In this document: positions 23,684 to 31,420 of the stretch, piece by piece
Numbering within the stretch: the stretch's first letter is position 1
Layout of the letters: every line of letters starts with the position of its first letter
From: an uncultured Verrucomicrobiota bacterium
GTDB lineage: Bacteria; Verrucomicrobiota; Verrucomicrobiia; Verrucomicrobiales; Verrucomicrobiaceae
Assembly: GCA_903838675.1 (NCBI GenBank)
Contig: CAILZI010000116.1
Coordinates: 1-64,000, forward strand
Length of the DNA stretch: 64,000 nucleotides
Direction: 5' to 3'
Notes under the pieces: generated by a model
Told to the model about the DNA's origin: nothing
Seen by the model: only the letters and a program-made list of their open reading frames with translations
The model's database searches: none
Program-made: the position numbers and the translations under genes

Positions 23684-25138
23684 ATGCACGACATTGATCC
23701 CAACCTCCCTGAACACCTCATTCGCCGTGATTTCCTGAAGAAACTCGCGGCTGCGGGCACCGCCGCGTGGATGACCGGCGCACCGCAGGCGATCTGCGCC
23801 AAGACGGGGGAGAAGGTGACGCACCCACCCGCCAAGGCCGATGCCTGCATCCTGCTCTGGATGGCTGGTGGCATGGCCGCGCCGGACACCTTTGATCCGA
23901 AGGGCTACCTGCCGTTTGAGAAGGGCCTGGAGGTCAAACGGATGCTCAGCACCTTTCCTGCGATCAACACGAATGTGGATGGCATCAAAATCTGCCAGGG
24001 GCTGGAAAACATCGCGCAGGTGATGGACCGTGCCACGCTGATCCGCAGTGCGGTGCAGCCTGACCTCGGCAGCATTTTGCATTCACGGCATCAATATCAC
24101 TGGCACACCGGCTATGTGCCGCCGCAAACGGTGGCATGCCCGCACATCGGCTCCTGGATGGCCAAAGTGCTCGGCCCGCGCAATGCCGTGATGCCCGCGT
24201 TCATCAACATCGGACAGCGTCTTGAAGGTGTGGGCGAAAGCGAAGAGCTGAAGGCCTTCACCACGGCTGGATTTTTTGGCAGTGAGTTTGGCCCCATGAA
24301 CCTGCCGTTTCCTGAAGAGGCCGCACAGTCGGTGAAGCCACCGAAGGGCATGGATGCGAATCGTTTCGCCAATCGCGACCGTCTTTTTCGCAAGCTCGTT
24401 GATCAAAGCCCGCAGCGTGAGTTCATGAGCGACTACCAGCAGGAATCCATGCTGCGCAGCATGGACAATGCCTACCGCCTGCTCAGCGCCAAGGAGCGCG
24501 AGGCCTTCGACATTACGCTGGAGCCGAAGGAGAGCTATGCGAAGTATGACACGGGTCGCTTTGGCCGTGGCTGCCTGCTTGCACGTCGGTTGATTGAGGC
24601 TGGAACGCGATTCGTCGAGGTGACGACCGAGTACGTTCCCTTTTTCCAATGGGACACGCATAAAGACGGCCACACGACCGTGGAGGCCATGCACAAGGAG
24701 ATTGACCTGCCGATTTCGCAGCTCGTGCGTGATCTGGAGGCGAAGGGGTTGCTGGATCGAACGCTCATTGTCATCGCGAGCGAGTTCAGCCGTGATGCAC
24801 TCATGGAAGGCAAGCCTGGCTCCACCGCAAATGACCAGACGACCTTCAAAGTCGATACGCTCAGCGAGATGAAGCACTATGGGCTGCACCGCCATTTCAC
24901 CGGTGGCACCAGTGTGGTGATGTTTGGCGGCGGGGTGAAGAAAGGCCATCTCTATGGAGAAACCGCCGATGAGCGCCCGCTCATTGCCACCAAGAATCCG
25001 GTGAGTGTCATGGATCTGCATGCCACCATCATGACCGCCATGGGCATCAGTCCGAAGACAGAGTTCGAAATCGAAGGCCGGCCCTTCTACGTGACGGAAG
25101 ACGGGAAGGGCAAAGCGGTGGCGGAAATCTTCGCGTAA
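23684..25138 (+). CDS. DUF1501 (sulfatase-like) Tat-exported protein
   Basis: 484 residues. RRDFLKKLAAAGTAAWMTGAP at about 13-33 is a twin-arginine-type leader. The body is an alkaline-phosphatase/sulfatase-like DUF1501 fold: CILLWMAGGMAAPDTFDPKG near the N-terminus, RGCLLARRLIEAGTRFVEVTTEYVPFFQWDTHKDGHTTVEAM in the middle, LIVIASEFSRDAL near the metal site, and a C-terminal VSVMDLHATIMTAMGI. The usual WGGEFGRTP is degraded to ASEFSRDA. DUF1501 proteins normally pair with DUF1549/DUF1553 cytochromes, but none is adjacent here. Its function is not established. Confidence 0.85.
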   Translation: MHDIDPNLPEHLIRRDFLKKLAAAGTAAWMTGAPQAICAKTGEKVTHPPAKADACILLWMAGGMAAPDTFDPKGYLPFEKGLEVKRMLSTFPAINTNVDGIKICQGLENIAQVMDRATLIRSAVQPDLGSILHSRHQYHWHTGYVPPQTVACPHIGSWMAKVLGPRNAVMPAFINIGQRLEGVGESEELKAFTTAGFFGSEFGPMNLPFPEEAAQSVKPPKGMDANRFANRDRLFRKLVDQSPQREFMSDYQQESMLRSMDNAYRLLSAKEREAFDITLEPKESYAKYDTGRFGRGCLLARRLIEAGTRFVEVTTEYVPFFQWDTHKDGHTTVEAMHKEIDLPISQLVRDLEAKGLLDRTLIVIASEFSRDALMEGKPGSTANDQTTFKVDTLSEMKHYGLHRHFTGGTSVVMFGGGVKKGHLYGETADERPLIATKNPVSVMDLHATIMTAMGISPKTEFEIEGRPFYVTEDGKGKAVAEIFA

Positions 25139-25184
25139 AAAGATTGGTGGCGTGGATTTCATCCGTTTAGGCTGTCCCTCCTCC

Positions 25185-26132
25185 ATGAACGCTCTCCGCT
25201 ATTTCTGCCTCGGTGTCACGACTCTTGTCCTGGCTGTTTCCTCATCCATTCGTGCCGCCGATGGCGATGACGAGTGGAAGAAGGTCAACGACATCATTGA
25301 AGGCATCCGGAACCCCAAGGAAAATCCCCAGACGAGTGAAACTGCGCGCGTGATGCTGAAGCACAGCCTGACGGATTTTGATGCGACTTATGCAGCAGCC
25401 ATGAAGGCAGCGCCTGCCAATCCTGCCCGTTGGGAGGTGGCGCTGTTTGCGGCGATGCTTGGACATGTGCGCGAGCTCGCGGGGGTCCCTGCGCCTGAGA
25501 AGGAAGCCATCAGCCTGGACGACATCGTCAAGGCAGCGGATGCAAAGCCCGAGACGAGATCGCAGGCCAGTCTGACCCAGGTCATGCTCGCGTCTGACTC
25601 AGCCGTGGCTCCGGGGGGCGATGCCGCTGCCTGGGTGGCCATGGCGGAGAAGCACCTGAAGGCCTTCCCCGAGGAAAAGCTCAACAAGATGGTGGAGGTC
25701 AAGCTGCAGCAAGTCCAACTCAAGACCCAGCCGCTGGGGTTGAAATTCACAGCGGTGGACGGTCGTGCGGTGGATGTGAGCAAGCTGCAGGGCAAGGTCG
25801 TTCTCATCGACTTCTGGGCCACCTGGTGCGGGCCCTGCGTCGAAGAGTTGCCGACTGTCCTGAAGATCTACAAAGAACAGCATGCGAAGGGCTTTGAGGT
25901 CATCGGTGTTTCGCTTGACGCCGACAAGGCGGAGCTGGAGGCCTTTCTGAAGGACAAGGGCGTGGAATGGCCGCAGTATTTTGATGGCAAAGGCCCGGAG
26001 AATGAATTGTTCCTCAAGTTCAACCTCGAATCCATTCCCACGATGTGGCTGCTGAACAAGAAGGGTGTGGTCGTGAGCATGACTGCTTTTGAGGGGCTGG
26101 AGGAGAAGGTGAAGAAACTGCTGGCGGAGTAA
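25185..26132 (+). CDS. Periplasmic thioredoxin-like (TlpA/ResA) protein
   Basis: 315 residues from ATG 25185 (MNALRYFCLGVTTL...AAD). A signal peptide is followed by a helical N-terminal domain (about 25-175) and a C-terminal thioredoxin fold of the AhpC-TSA/redoxin type: GKVVLIDFWATWCGPCVEELPTVLKIY has the W-C-G-P-C active site near residues 214-218, and SIPTMWLLNKKG has the cis-Pro. It transfers electrons to periplasmic disulfides, for example in cytochrome c maturation or protein repair. It starts 47 nt after the DUF1501 gene; the CocE hydrolase starts 4 nt after it. Confidence 0.9.
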   Translation: MNALRYFCLGVTTLVLAVSSSIRAADGDDEWKKVNDIIEGIRNPKENPQTSETARVMLKHSLTDFDATYAAAMKAAPANPARWEVALFAAMLGHVRELAGVPAPEKEAISLDDIVKAADAKPETRSQASLTQVMLASDSAVAPGGDAAAWVAMAEKHLKAFPEEKLNKMVEVKLQQVQLKTQPLGLKFTAVDGRAVDVSKLQGKVVLIDFWATWCGPCVEELPTVLKIYKEQHAKGFEVIGVSLDADKAELEAFLKDKGVEWPQYFDGKGPENELFLKFNLESIPTMWLLNKKGVVVSMTAFEGLEEKVKKLLAE

Positions 26133-26136
26133 TTTC

Positions 26137-27981
26137 ATGATTGCCCGTTCCGCTGTCGTCGGAGTCTTTCTCGCCGCGGCCTGCCTCCATGCACAAGAGA
26201 CGGGCGTTCAAATAGAGAAGAACGTCAGGGTGGCGATGCGCGATGGTGTGAAACTCGCCACGGATGTCTATCTGCCTGCGGGCAGCACCGAAAAGCTGCC
26301 GGTCATTCTCACGCGCACTCCTTACAACAAGGATGGCACCAAAAGCTACGGGGAGTACTTCGCGGCGCATGGCTATGCCTTCGTGGCGCAGGACACACGC
26401 GGACGCTACGCCAGCGAAGGCATCTGGCATTGGATGACCGATGATGGTGCGGATGGCGCCGACTGTGCCGCGTGGATCGCCGCGCAGCCCTGGGCAAACG
26501 GCAAGATCGGCATGGTGGGCACCTCGTATGTCGGTGGCACGCAGCACGCGATGGCTTTGGCAAAAGTGCCGCAACTCACCACTGTCATCCCGGTGGATGC
26601 TGTGTCCAACATGGGACGGCAGAGCATGCGCAATGCAGGTGCGTTTGAAATGCGCTTCTGGAACTGGATCATGCTCAATGCCGGGAAAGGCAGCAACGCA
26701 GCACTTGATCCTGCCACGCAAAACGAACTCAAGGAGATGGCGGACAATCGCTGGGACTATCTCTCGCTGCTGCCCCTGCGGCCGGGCTCCACGCCACTCA
26801 AGCTCGCCCCTGAATACGAGGACTGGCTCATCCAGGCCATGCGCCATGGCAAGGACGATGTCTTCTGGCGGCAGAACAACATTCTGGCCGATCCCTCCCG
26901 CTACAATGACATGCCGGTCTATCTCGTGGGCGGCTGGTATGACTCATGGGCGGGCAATACTTCCGCGAATTTTCAGGCGCTGTCGAAGGCCCTCAAAAGC
27001 GATGTTTATCTCATCATGGGGCCGTGGATTCACGGCGCTCAGAACAAATCATCCCATGGGCAGGTAGAGTTCGGCAGTGATGCCGCAATTACGGACCAGC
27101 TTGCCTGGCGCAAGGAGTGGTTTGATCACTGGATGAAGGGCATCGACAACAGCGTCGGCAAAGCCGCGCCCTTCGCCAAAAAAGTGCGCATCTTCGTCAT
27201 GGGCACTGGAGATGGCAGCAAGACCAAGGATGGCCTGCTTAATCACGGCGGGCAATGGCGTGATGAAAACGAATGGCCGCTGGCGCGTGTAAAGCACACA
27301 CCGTTCTATCTGCATGCCGAAGGCCTGCTGAGTGATGCAAAGCCCAAGGATGAGCGTGCATCCGTGAAGTATGCGTTTGACCCCAGGAACCCGGTGCCCA
27401 CGCTCGGAGGTAACATTTCCTCCGGGGACGGCATCATGCAGCAGGGTGCCTGGGATCAGCGTGGCAGTGACAAATTCTGGAACTGGACCAAGCCTATTCC
27501 GCTGTCCGCTCGCAGCGACGTGCTCGTGTTCCAGACCGCACCGCTGGCTGAGGACACCGAAATCACCGGTGAGATCGAGGTGAAGCTGTGGGCATCATCC
27601 TCGGCTGTGGACACAGACTACACCGCCAAGGTCATCGATGTTTATCCGCCAAGCGCCGACTGGCCGCACGGCTTTGATCTCAATCTCGCCGACGGCATCG
27701 TCCGCGCCCGCTTTCGTGATTCGCTGCAGGAAGAAAAGCTCATGCAGCCGGGCAAGGTCTATCCATTCACGATCAAGCTTTATCCCACGAGCAACGTGTT
27801 CAAAAAAGGCCACCGCATCCGTGTGGACATCAGCAGCAGCAATTTCCCGCGTTTCGACGTGAATCCCAATACGGGCGAACCTCTGCAGCAGCACCGCCGC
27901 ACGGTCATTGCTACAAATACGGTCTATTACGATCGCGAGCATCCCTCGCACATCGTGCTTCCATTGGTGCCGCGACGTTAG
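26137..27981 (+). CDS. CocE/NonD-family hydrolase (X-Pro dipeptidyl-peptidase-like)
   Basis: 614 residues with a signal peptide (MIARSAVVGVFLAAACLHAQ). The alpha/beta-hydrolase domain has RDGVKLATDVYLPAG, TRTPYNKDG, and the nucleophile elbow GMVGTSYVGGTQ with S130; VYLVGGWYDSW provides the acid and GPWIHG the His. The C-terminal jelly-roll domain (about 420-614, LVFQTAPLAEDTEITG, HRIRVDISSSNFPRFDVNPNTG) is the X-Pro peptidase beta-sandwich. It is likely an exported esterase or acyl-peptide/N-acyl-amino-acid hydrolase. Its 3' end overlaps the opposite threonine-dehydratase-like gene by 4 nt. Confidence 0.9.
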   Translation: MIARSAVVGVFLAAACLHAQETGVQIEKNVRVAMRDGVKLATDVYLPAGSTEKLPVILTRTPYNKDGTKSYGEYFAAHGYAFVAQDTRGRYASEGIWHWMTDDGADGADCAAWIAAQPWANGKIGMVGTSYVGGTQHAMALAKVPQLTTVIPVDAVSNMGRQSMRNAGAFEMRFWNWIMLNAGKGSNAALDPATQNELKEMADNRWDYLSLLPLRPGSTPLKLAPEYEDWLIQAMRHGKDDVFWRQNNILADPSRYNDMPVYLVGGWYDSWAGNTSANFQALSKALKSDVYLIMGPWIHGAQNKSSHGQVEFGSDAAITDQLAWRKEWFDHWMKGIDNSVGKAAPFAKKVRIFVMGTGDGSKTKDGLLNHGGQWRDENEWPLARVKHTPFYLHAEGLLSDAKPKDERASVKYAFDPRNPVPTLGGNISSGDGIMQQGAWDQRGSDKFWNWTKPIPLSARSDVLVFQTAPLAEDTEITGEIEVKLWASSSAVDTDYTAKVIDVYPPSADWPHGFDLNLADGIVRARFRDSLQEEKLMQPGKVYPFTIKLYPTSNVFKKGHRIRVDISSSNFPRFDVNPNTGEPLQQHRRTVIATNTVYYDREHPSHIVLPLVPRR

Positions 27982-28937
27982 AGCAGCGCCTTTGTCAGAA
28001 TCTCCATGCTCGCATTTCCACCCGTGAGAACGCAGGCCACACGTTTGCCCTGCCATGCATTGCGCTGCTTCTTCAGCGCCGCATAAGCGAGAGCGCCCGC
28101 GCCTTCGGCGATGTTGTGTGTGGCCTGAACGATCTCGCGCATTGCAGCCACTGCTTCATCATCACTCACGGTGACGATTTCATGCGCATGACGGATGACT
28201 TGGTCCAGTGCGTCCCGGTTCGGTGTTTTGCAGGCCACGCCTTCCGCCACGCGTGTCGTGCTTGTCTGTTCAACAAACTGCCGCTGCTGAAACGACAGTG
28301 CATAAGCAGGCGCATGCTCAGAGACGACACCGATGATCTTGGTCTGTAATCCCAGCGCTTCACGCGCTGCGGTGACGCCGCAGAAGCCGGAGCCCAGGCC
28401 GATGGGAACGAAGACGGCATCCAGATCCTTCACCGCGCGAAATAGCTCCAGCCCGTATGTCGCCACACCACGCACGAGCCAGGGGTGGAATGAGGGCACT
28501 GCATGGAGTCCTTCTTGGGCGGCGAGTTCACGCGAGTATTCGAGTGCCTCCTGAAATTCGCGGCCATGCTCGACGAGTTCGGCTCCGAGCGAGCGCATGG
28601 CGGCATTTTTCTCCGGGTTGTTGCCATGCGGCACGACGATCACCGCCCGCAGGCCGTTCAGCTTTGCGGCAAAGGCAATGGACTGCCCGTGGTTGCCCGT
28701 CGTCGCGGCAATCACGCCGCGCACTTCGGGTTGCTGGCGTTTCAGCTCGTCCATATAGACGAGGCCACCGCGAATCTTGAAAGCCCCAACGGGCGTGTGG
28801 TTCTCATGCTTCAGCCACAGGTTGCAGCCCAACCCCGCTTCGAGCAGCGGCCAGCGATAGGCGGGTGTTTCGTGAATGTAGGGGCGAATGAGCGCCTTGG
28901 CGGCTTCGATTTCGCTGAGGGTCGGCAGTGGCTGCAT
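27978..28937 (-). CDS. Threonine/serine dehydratase-like PLP enzyme
   Basis: 319 residues. KHENHTPVGAFKIRGG holds the Schiff-base Lys, AATTGNHGQSIAFAA binds cofactor phosphate, GLGSGFCGVTAAREAL is the Gly-rich loop and CVLTGGNAS the C-terminal cofactor contact. There is no ACT-type regulatory domain, as in catabolic threonine dehydratases and hydroxyaspartate ammonia-lyases. It probably deaminates L-threonine or L-serine. It is divergent from the Gfo/Idh/MocA gene. Confidence 0.9.
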   Translation of the reverse strand: MQPLPTLSEIEAAKALIRPYIHETPAYRWPLLEAGLGCNLWLKHENHTPVGAFKIRGGLVYMDELKRQQPEVRGVIAATTGNHGQSIAFAAKLNGLRAVIVVPHGNNPEKNAAMRSLGAELVEHGREFQEALEYSRELAAQEGLHAVPSFHPWLVRGVATYGLELFRAVKDLDAVFVPIGLGSGFCGVTAAREALGLQTKIIGVVSEHAPAYALSFQQRQFVEQTSTTRVAEGVACKTPNRDALDQVIRHAHEIVTVSDDEAVAAMREIVQATHNIAEGAGALAYAALKKQRNAWQGKRVACVLTGGNASMEILTKALL

Positions 28938-28987
28938 CTTTCATGGCTAGGCATGAACTCCGGAAAGGCAAGCTCGCTGCCTGCGTT

Positions 28988-30451
28988 ATGAACCGAATCA
29001 TGAACACGTCTGCCACCTCTCGTCGTCGTTTCCTTCAGACCTCCCTAGCAGGAGCTCTCTCATCACCTGCCTGGGCCGCGCCGCTTGGGGCGAATGGGGA
29101 TGTGCGTGTCGCGGTGATCGGTTTTCGGGGGCGTGGCGGCGGTCATATCAAGGAACTGCTCAAAGTTCCAGGCGTGCGGTTGGTGGCGCTGTGCGATGTC
29201 GATTCCGCCGTCGTGGACAAGAAAGTGGCGGAGCTCGCGAAGCAGAACATCACGGTCAAAACCTATCGCGACTTCCGCGAGTGCTGTGCGGACAAGGACA
29301 TCGATGCGGTGACCATCGCCACACCGAATCACAGCCATGTGCTCATCGCGCTCACGGCCTTGCAGCACGGCAAGCACGTCTATGTGGAGAAGCCGGTCTG
29401 CCACAATCTCGTGGAAGGTCGTAAGCTCATGGCGGCTGCCACGAAAGCGGCGGCAAAAGGCATCATCGTGCAGCATGGCATGCAGCGGCGCTCTGACCTT
29501 GGCTGGGCTGCGGCGATGGCGTGGGTGAACGAAGGACACATCGGCAAAAAGAAGCTCTCTCATGCCCTCGTCCACGGCATGCGCCTGAGCATTGACAAGG
29601 TGGATGCCGCGCAGCAGCCACCTGCCACGGTGGATTACAAGCTGTGGTCCTCTCCTCGTCCTGAGCTGCCCATCATGCGCAAGCAGTTCCACTACGACTG
29701 GCACTGGCAGTGGCCCTATGGCAACGGCGACATCGGCAACCAGGGCCCGCATCAGTACGACGTGGCCCGCTGGGCGCTCAACGACCCGGCCACGCTGCCG
29801 CAGCGCGTGATGAGCCTCGGCCACCGCTGGGGCTATGTGGACGACGGCCAGACGGCTAACTGCCAGCTCGCCTTCCATCCCTACGAGCCGGTGCCGCTGC
29901 TCATGGACATGTTTGGCCTGCCCATGAAGAACATGGACAAGAAGTCCGGCGAGCCACCCTACAAAGGGATCCGCACGGGGAACATCATCCACTGCGAGGG
30001 TGGCTACGTCGCGGAATCGAAGGCCTACGACAACGAGGGCAAAACCATCACGAAGTTTGAGAACTTTCTCACCGGTCCGGATCACATGAAGAACTTCATC
30101 GACTCCGTGCGCGCGGGCAAATACACCAAGGACGTGCTGCACATCCGCCATGGCCAGCAGGCCGCAGCGCTTGCGCATCTCGCGAACACTTCCTACCGCC
30201 TCGGCAAGGCCATGAAGAACGAGGAAATCAAAGAGCGCCTGCAGGGCGACAAGTTCGGCCAGTCCATGTTTGCGGGCATGCTCGACACGCTTGCGGCGAA
30301 TCAAATCAACACGGAGGTGGAGCAGGTCGTCGTTGGGCCATGGCTCGATTTCGATCCAGTCAAAGAAGTCTTCACCGGTGAGTTCGCTGCCGAGGCCAAC
30401 AAGCTGGCGCAGGAGGAATACGCCGCCGGATTTGAACTGCCGGAAGTGTGA
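28988..30451 (+). CDS. Tat-exported Gfo/Idh/MocA-family oxidoreductase
   Basis: 487 residues from ATG 28988 (ATG 29000 also fits). SRRRFLQTSLAGALSSPAWA is a twin-arginine signal. The Rossmann fold has VAVIGFRGRGGGH and VALCDVD; the EKPVCHN block is the EKP motif used in hydride transfer to a sugar C-3. The C-terminal domain runs to about residue 470. Such NAD-dependent, periplasmic, PVC-type members oxidise glycosides or inositols. DUF1080 (37483) is a possible functional partner, since both families belong to 3-keto-sugar metabolism, but it lies 7 kb away. Confidence 0.9.
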   Translation: MNRIMNTSATSRRRFLQTSLAGALSSPAWAAPLGANGDVRVAVIGFRGRGGGHIKELLKVPGVRLVALCDVDSAVVDKKVAELAKQNITVKTYRDFRECCADKDIDAVTIATPNHSHVLIALTALQHGKHVYVEKPVCHNLVEGRKLMAAATKAAAKGIIVQHGMQRRSDLGWAAAMAWVNEGHIGKKKLSHALVHGMRLSIDKVDAAQQPPATVDYKLWSSPRPELPIMRKQFHYDWHWQWPYGNGDIGNQGPHQYDVARWALNDPATLPQRVMSLGHRWGYVDDGQTANCQLAFHPYEPVPLLMDMFGLPMKNMDKKSGEPPYKGIRTGNIIHCEGGYVAESKAYDNEGKTITKFENFLTGPDHMKNFIDSVRAGKYTKDVLHIRHGQQAAALAHLANTSYRLGKAMKNEEIKERLQGDKFGQSMFAGMLDTLAANQINTEVEQVVVGPWLDFDPVKEVFTGEFAAEANKLAQEEYAAGFELPEV

Positions 30452-30454
30452 GCC

Positions 30455-31372
30455 TCAGCGCAGCGTGTGCTGACGGCGGAAGTCTTTGGGCGACATGCCC
30501 ACGACCTGCTTGAAGCGCCGGGAGAAATGGAAGGCGTCATGAAAGCCGAGGTCGTCCGCGATCCTGGCGAGCGTGTGGCTGCTTTCCAGCAGTCGGGCAC
30601 AGGCGCGCAGCACGATCGCGTCGGCGCGAAATTCTCCTGGGCTCTTGCCCGTCATCTGTACAAATCGTTTCCGAAATGCGCTGTAGGACATGGCAAGAGA
30701 TGCAGCGATTTCTTCCAGGGATGGCGCTCCGAGTTTACCATCGGCCAGCATCTGCTCTGCTGTCTCCCGCCACTGCAAGGTCTCCGTGGTCTGATGCTGT
30801 GAGGCATCAAACTGGAGGGCATCGGCCAGCCACTGCTGGAAGTGGCAGAGGCGCGACAGAGGCGTTTCAGGAGGCGCGTCCGGAGGTGGCTGGAGGATGC
30901 GGCGCAGGCGGTTCGTCCAGTAGGGCAGGGGGCTGAGCTCCAGCACACGGCTGCGGTCACCGGGGTGTCCGGCGGACTGCCAGGCATCGAAGATGCTGCC
31001 ATTGAACCAGAGGAACAGTTCGCTCCAACTCAGGCCGCTTTGAGGTCCATAGCTTTGGTTGATGCCGGGCTTTGACCACACCAACGTGCCGGGCTGCATT
31101 ACGCAGCGCACGCCGGTGTCGTCCATGTAGTCAGCCGTGCCTTCGAGGGTCAAAACGAGCAGGTAGTGCGGCGTGGGACGCAGATAATGCGGCTGAGGTG
31201 CGTGCGCATAGGTGGCCTGGCTGTTCCACTTGGTTCCTGCATAGACGATCTGCCCAAGATCGCAGTGCATGGGCCGCGTCGCGTTCATGTTCCAGGGGCC
31301 TGGAATATTGAAATAGAGGTTGGGATCGCGCTCCTCGGCCATATCAAAATCTACATGCATGAGGTCAAACAT
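30455..31372 (-). CDS. AraC-family transcriptional regulator
   Basis: 305 residues. The N-terminal half is a cupin-type ligand-binding domain (MQPGTLVWSKPGINQSYGP and YLLVLTLEGTADYMDDT). The C-terminal 100 residues are two helix-turn-helix units: SLEEIAASLAMSYSAFRKRFVQMTGKSPGEF and LARIADDLGFHDAFHFSRRFKQVVGMSPKDFRR. It is divergent from the cytochrome-DUF1549-DUF1553 gene with only 48 nt between starts, so it very likely regulates that operon. Confidence 0.93.
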   Translation of the reverse strand: MFDLMHVDFDMAEERDPNLYFNIPGPWNMNATRPMHCDLGQIVYAGTKWNSQATYAHAPQPHYLRPTPHYLLVLTLEGTADYMDDTGVRCVMQPGTLVWSKPGINQSYGPQSGLSWSELFLWFNGSIFDAWQSAGHPGDRSRVLELSPLPYWTNRLRRILQPPPDAPPETPLSRLCHFQQWLADALQFDASQHQTTETLQWRETAEQMLADGKLGAPSLEEIAASLAMSYSAFRKRFVQMTGKSPGEFRADAIVLRACARLLESSHTLARIADDLGFHDAFHFSRRFKQVVGMSPKDFRRQHTLR

Positions 31373-31386
31373 TCAATTTAGAGAAG

Positions 31387-31420
31387 GGTCGAAAGACCGT
31401 ATGTGTATGTCAGACAGTCT
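31387..31420. promoter_or_regulatory. Candidate operator in the AraC/cytochrome divergent spacer
   Basis: Two small palindromes lie back to back: GGTCGAAAGACC (31387-31398) and AGACAGTCT (31412-31420). They occupy the 48-nt space between the AraC start at 31372 and the cytochrome gene start at 31421. AraC proteins usually bind direct repeats, so these may be chance. Confidence 0.25.

Noticed and set aside
29063-30304. 413-codon minus-strand frame
   Set aside because: It is antisense to the Tat-exported Gfo/Idh/MocA gene; composition is Arg/His-rich and unlike any family.
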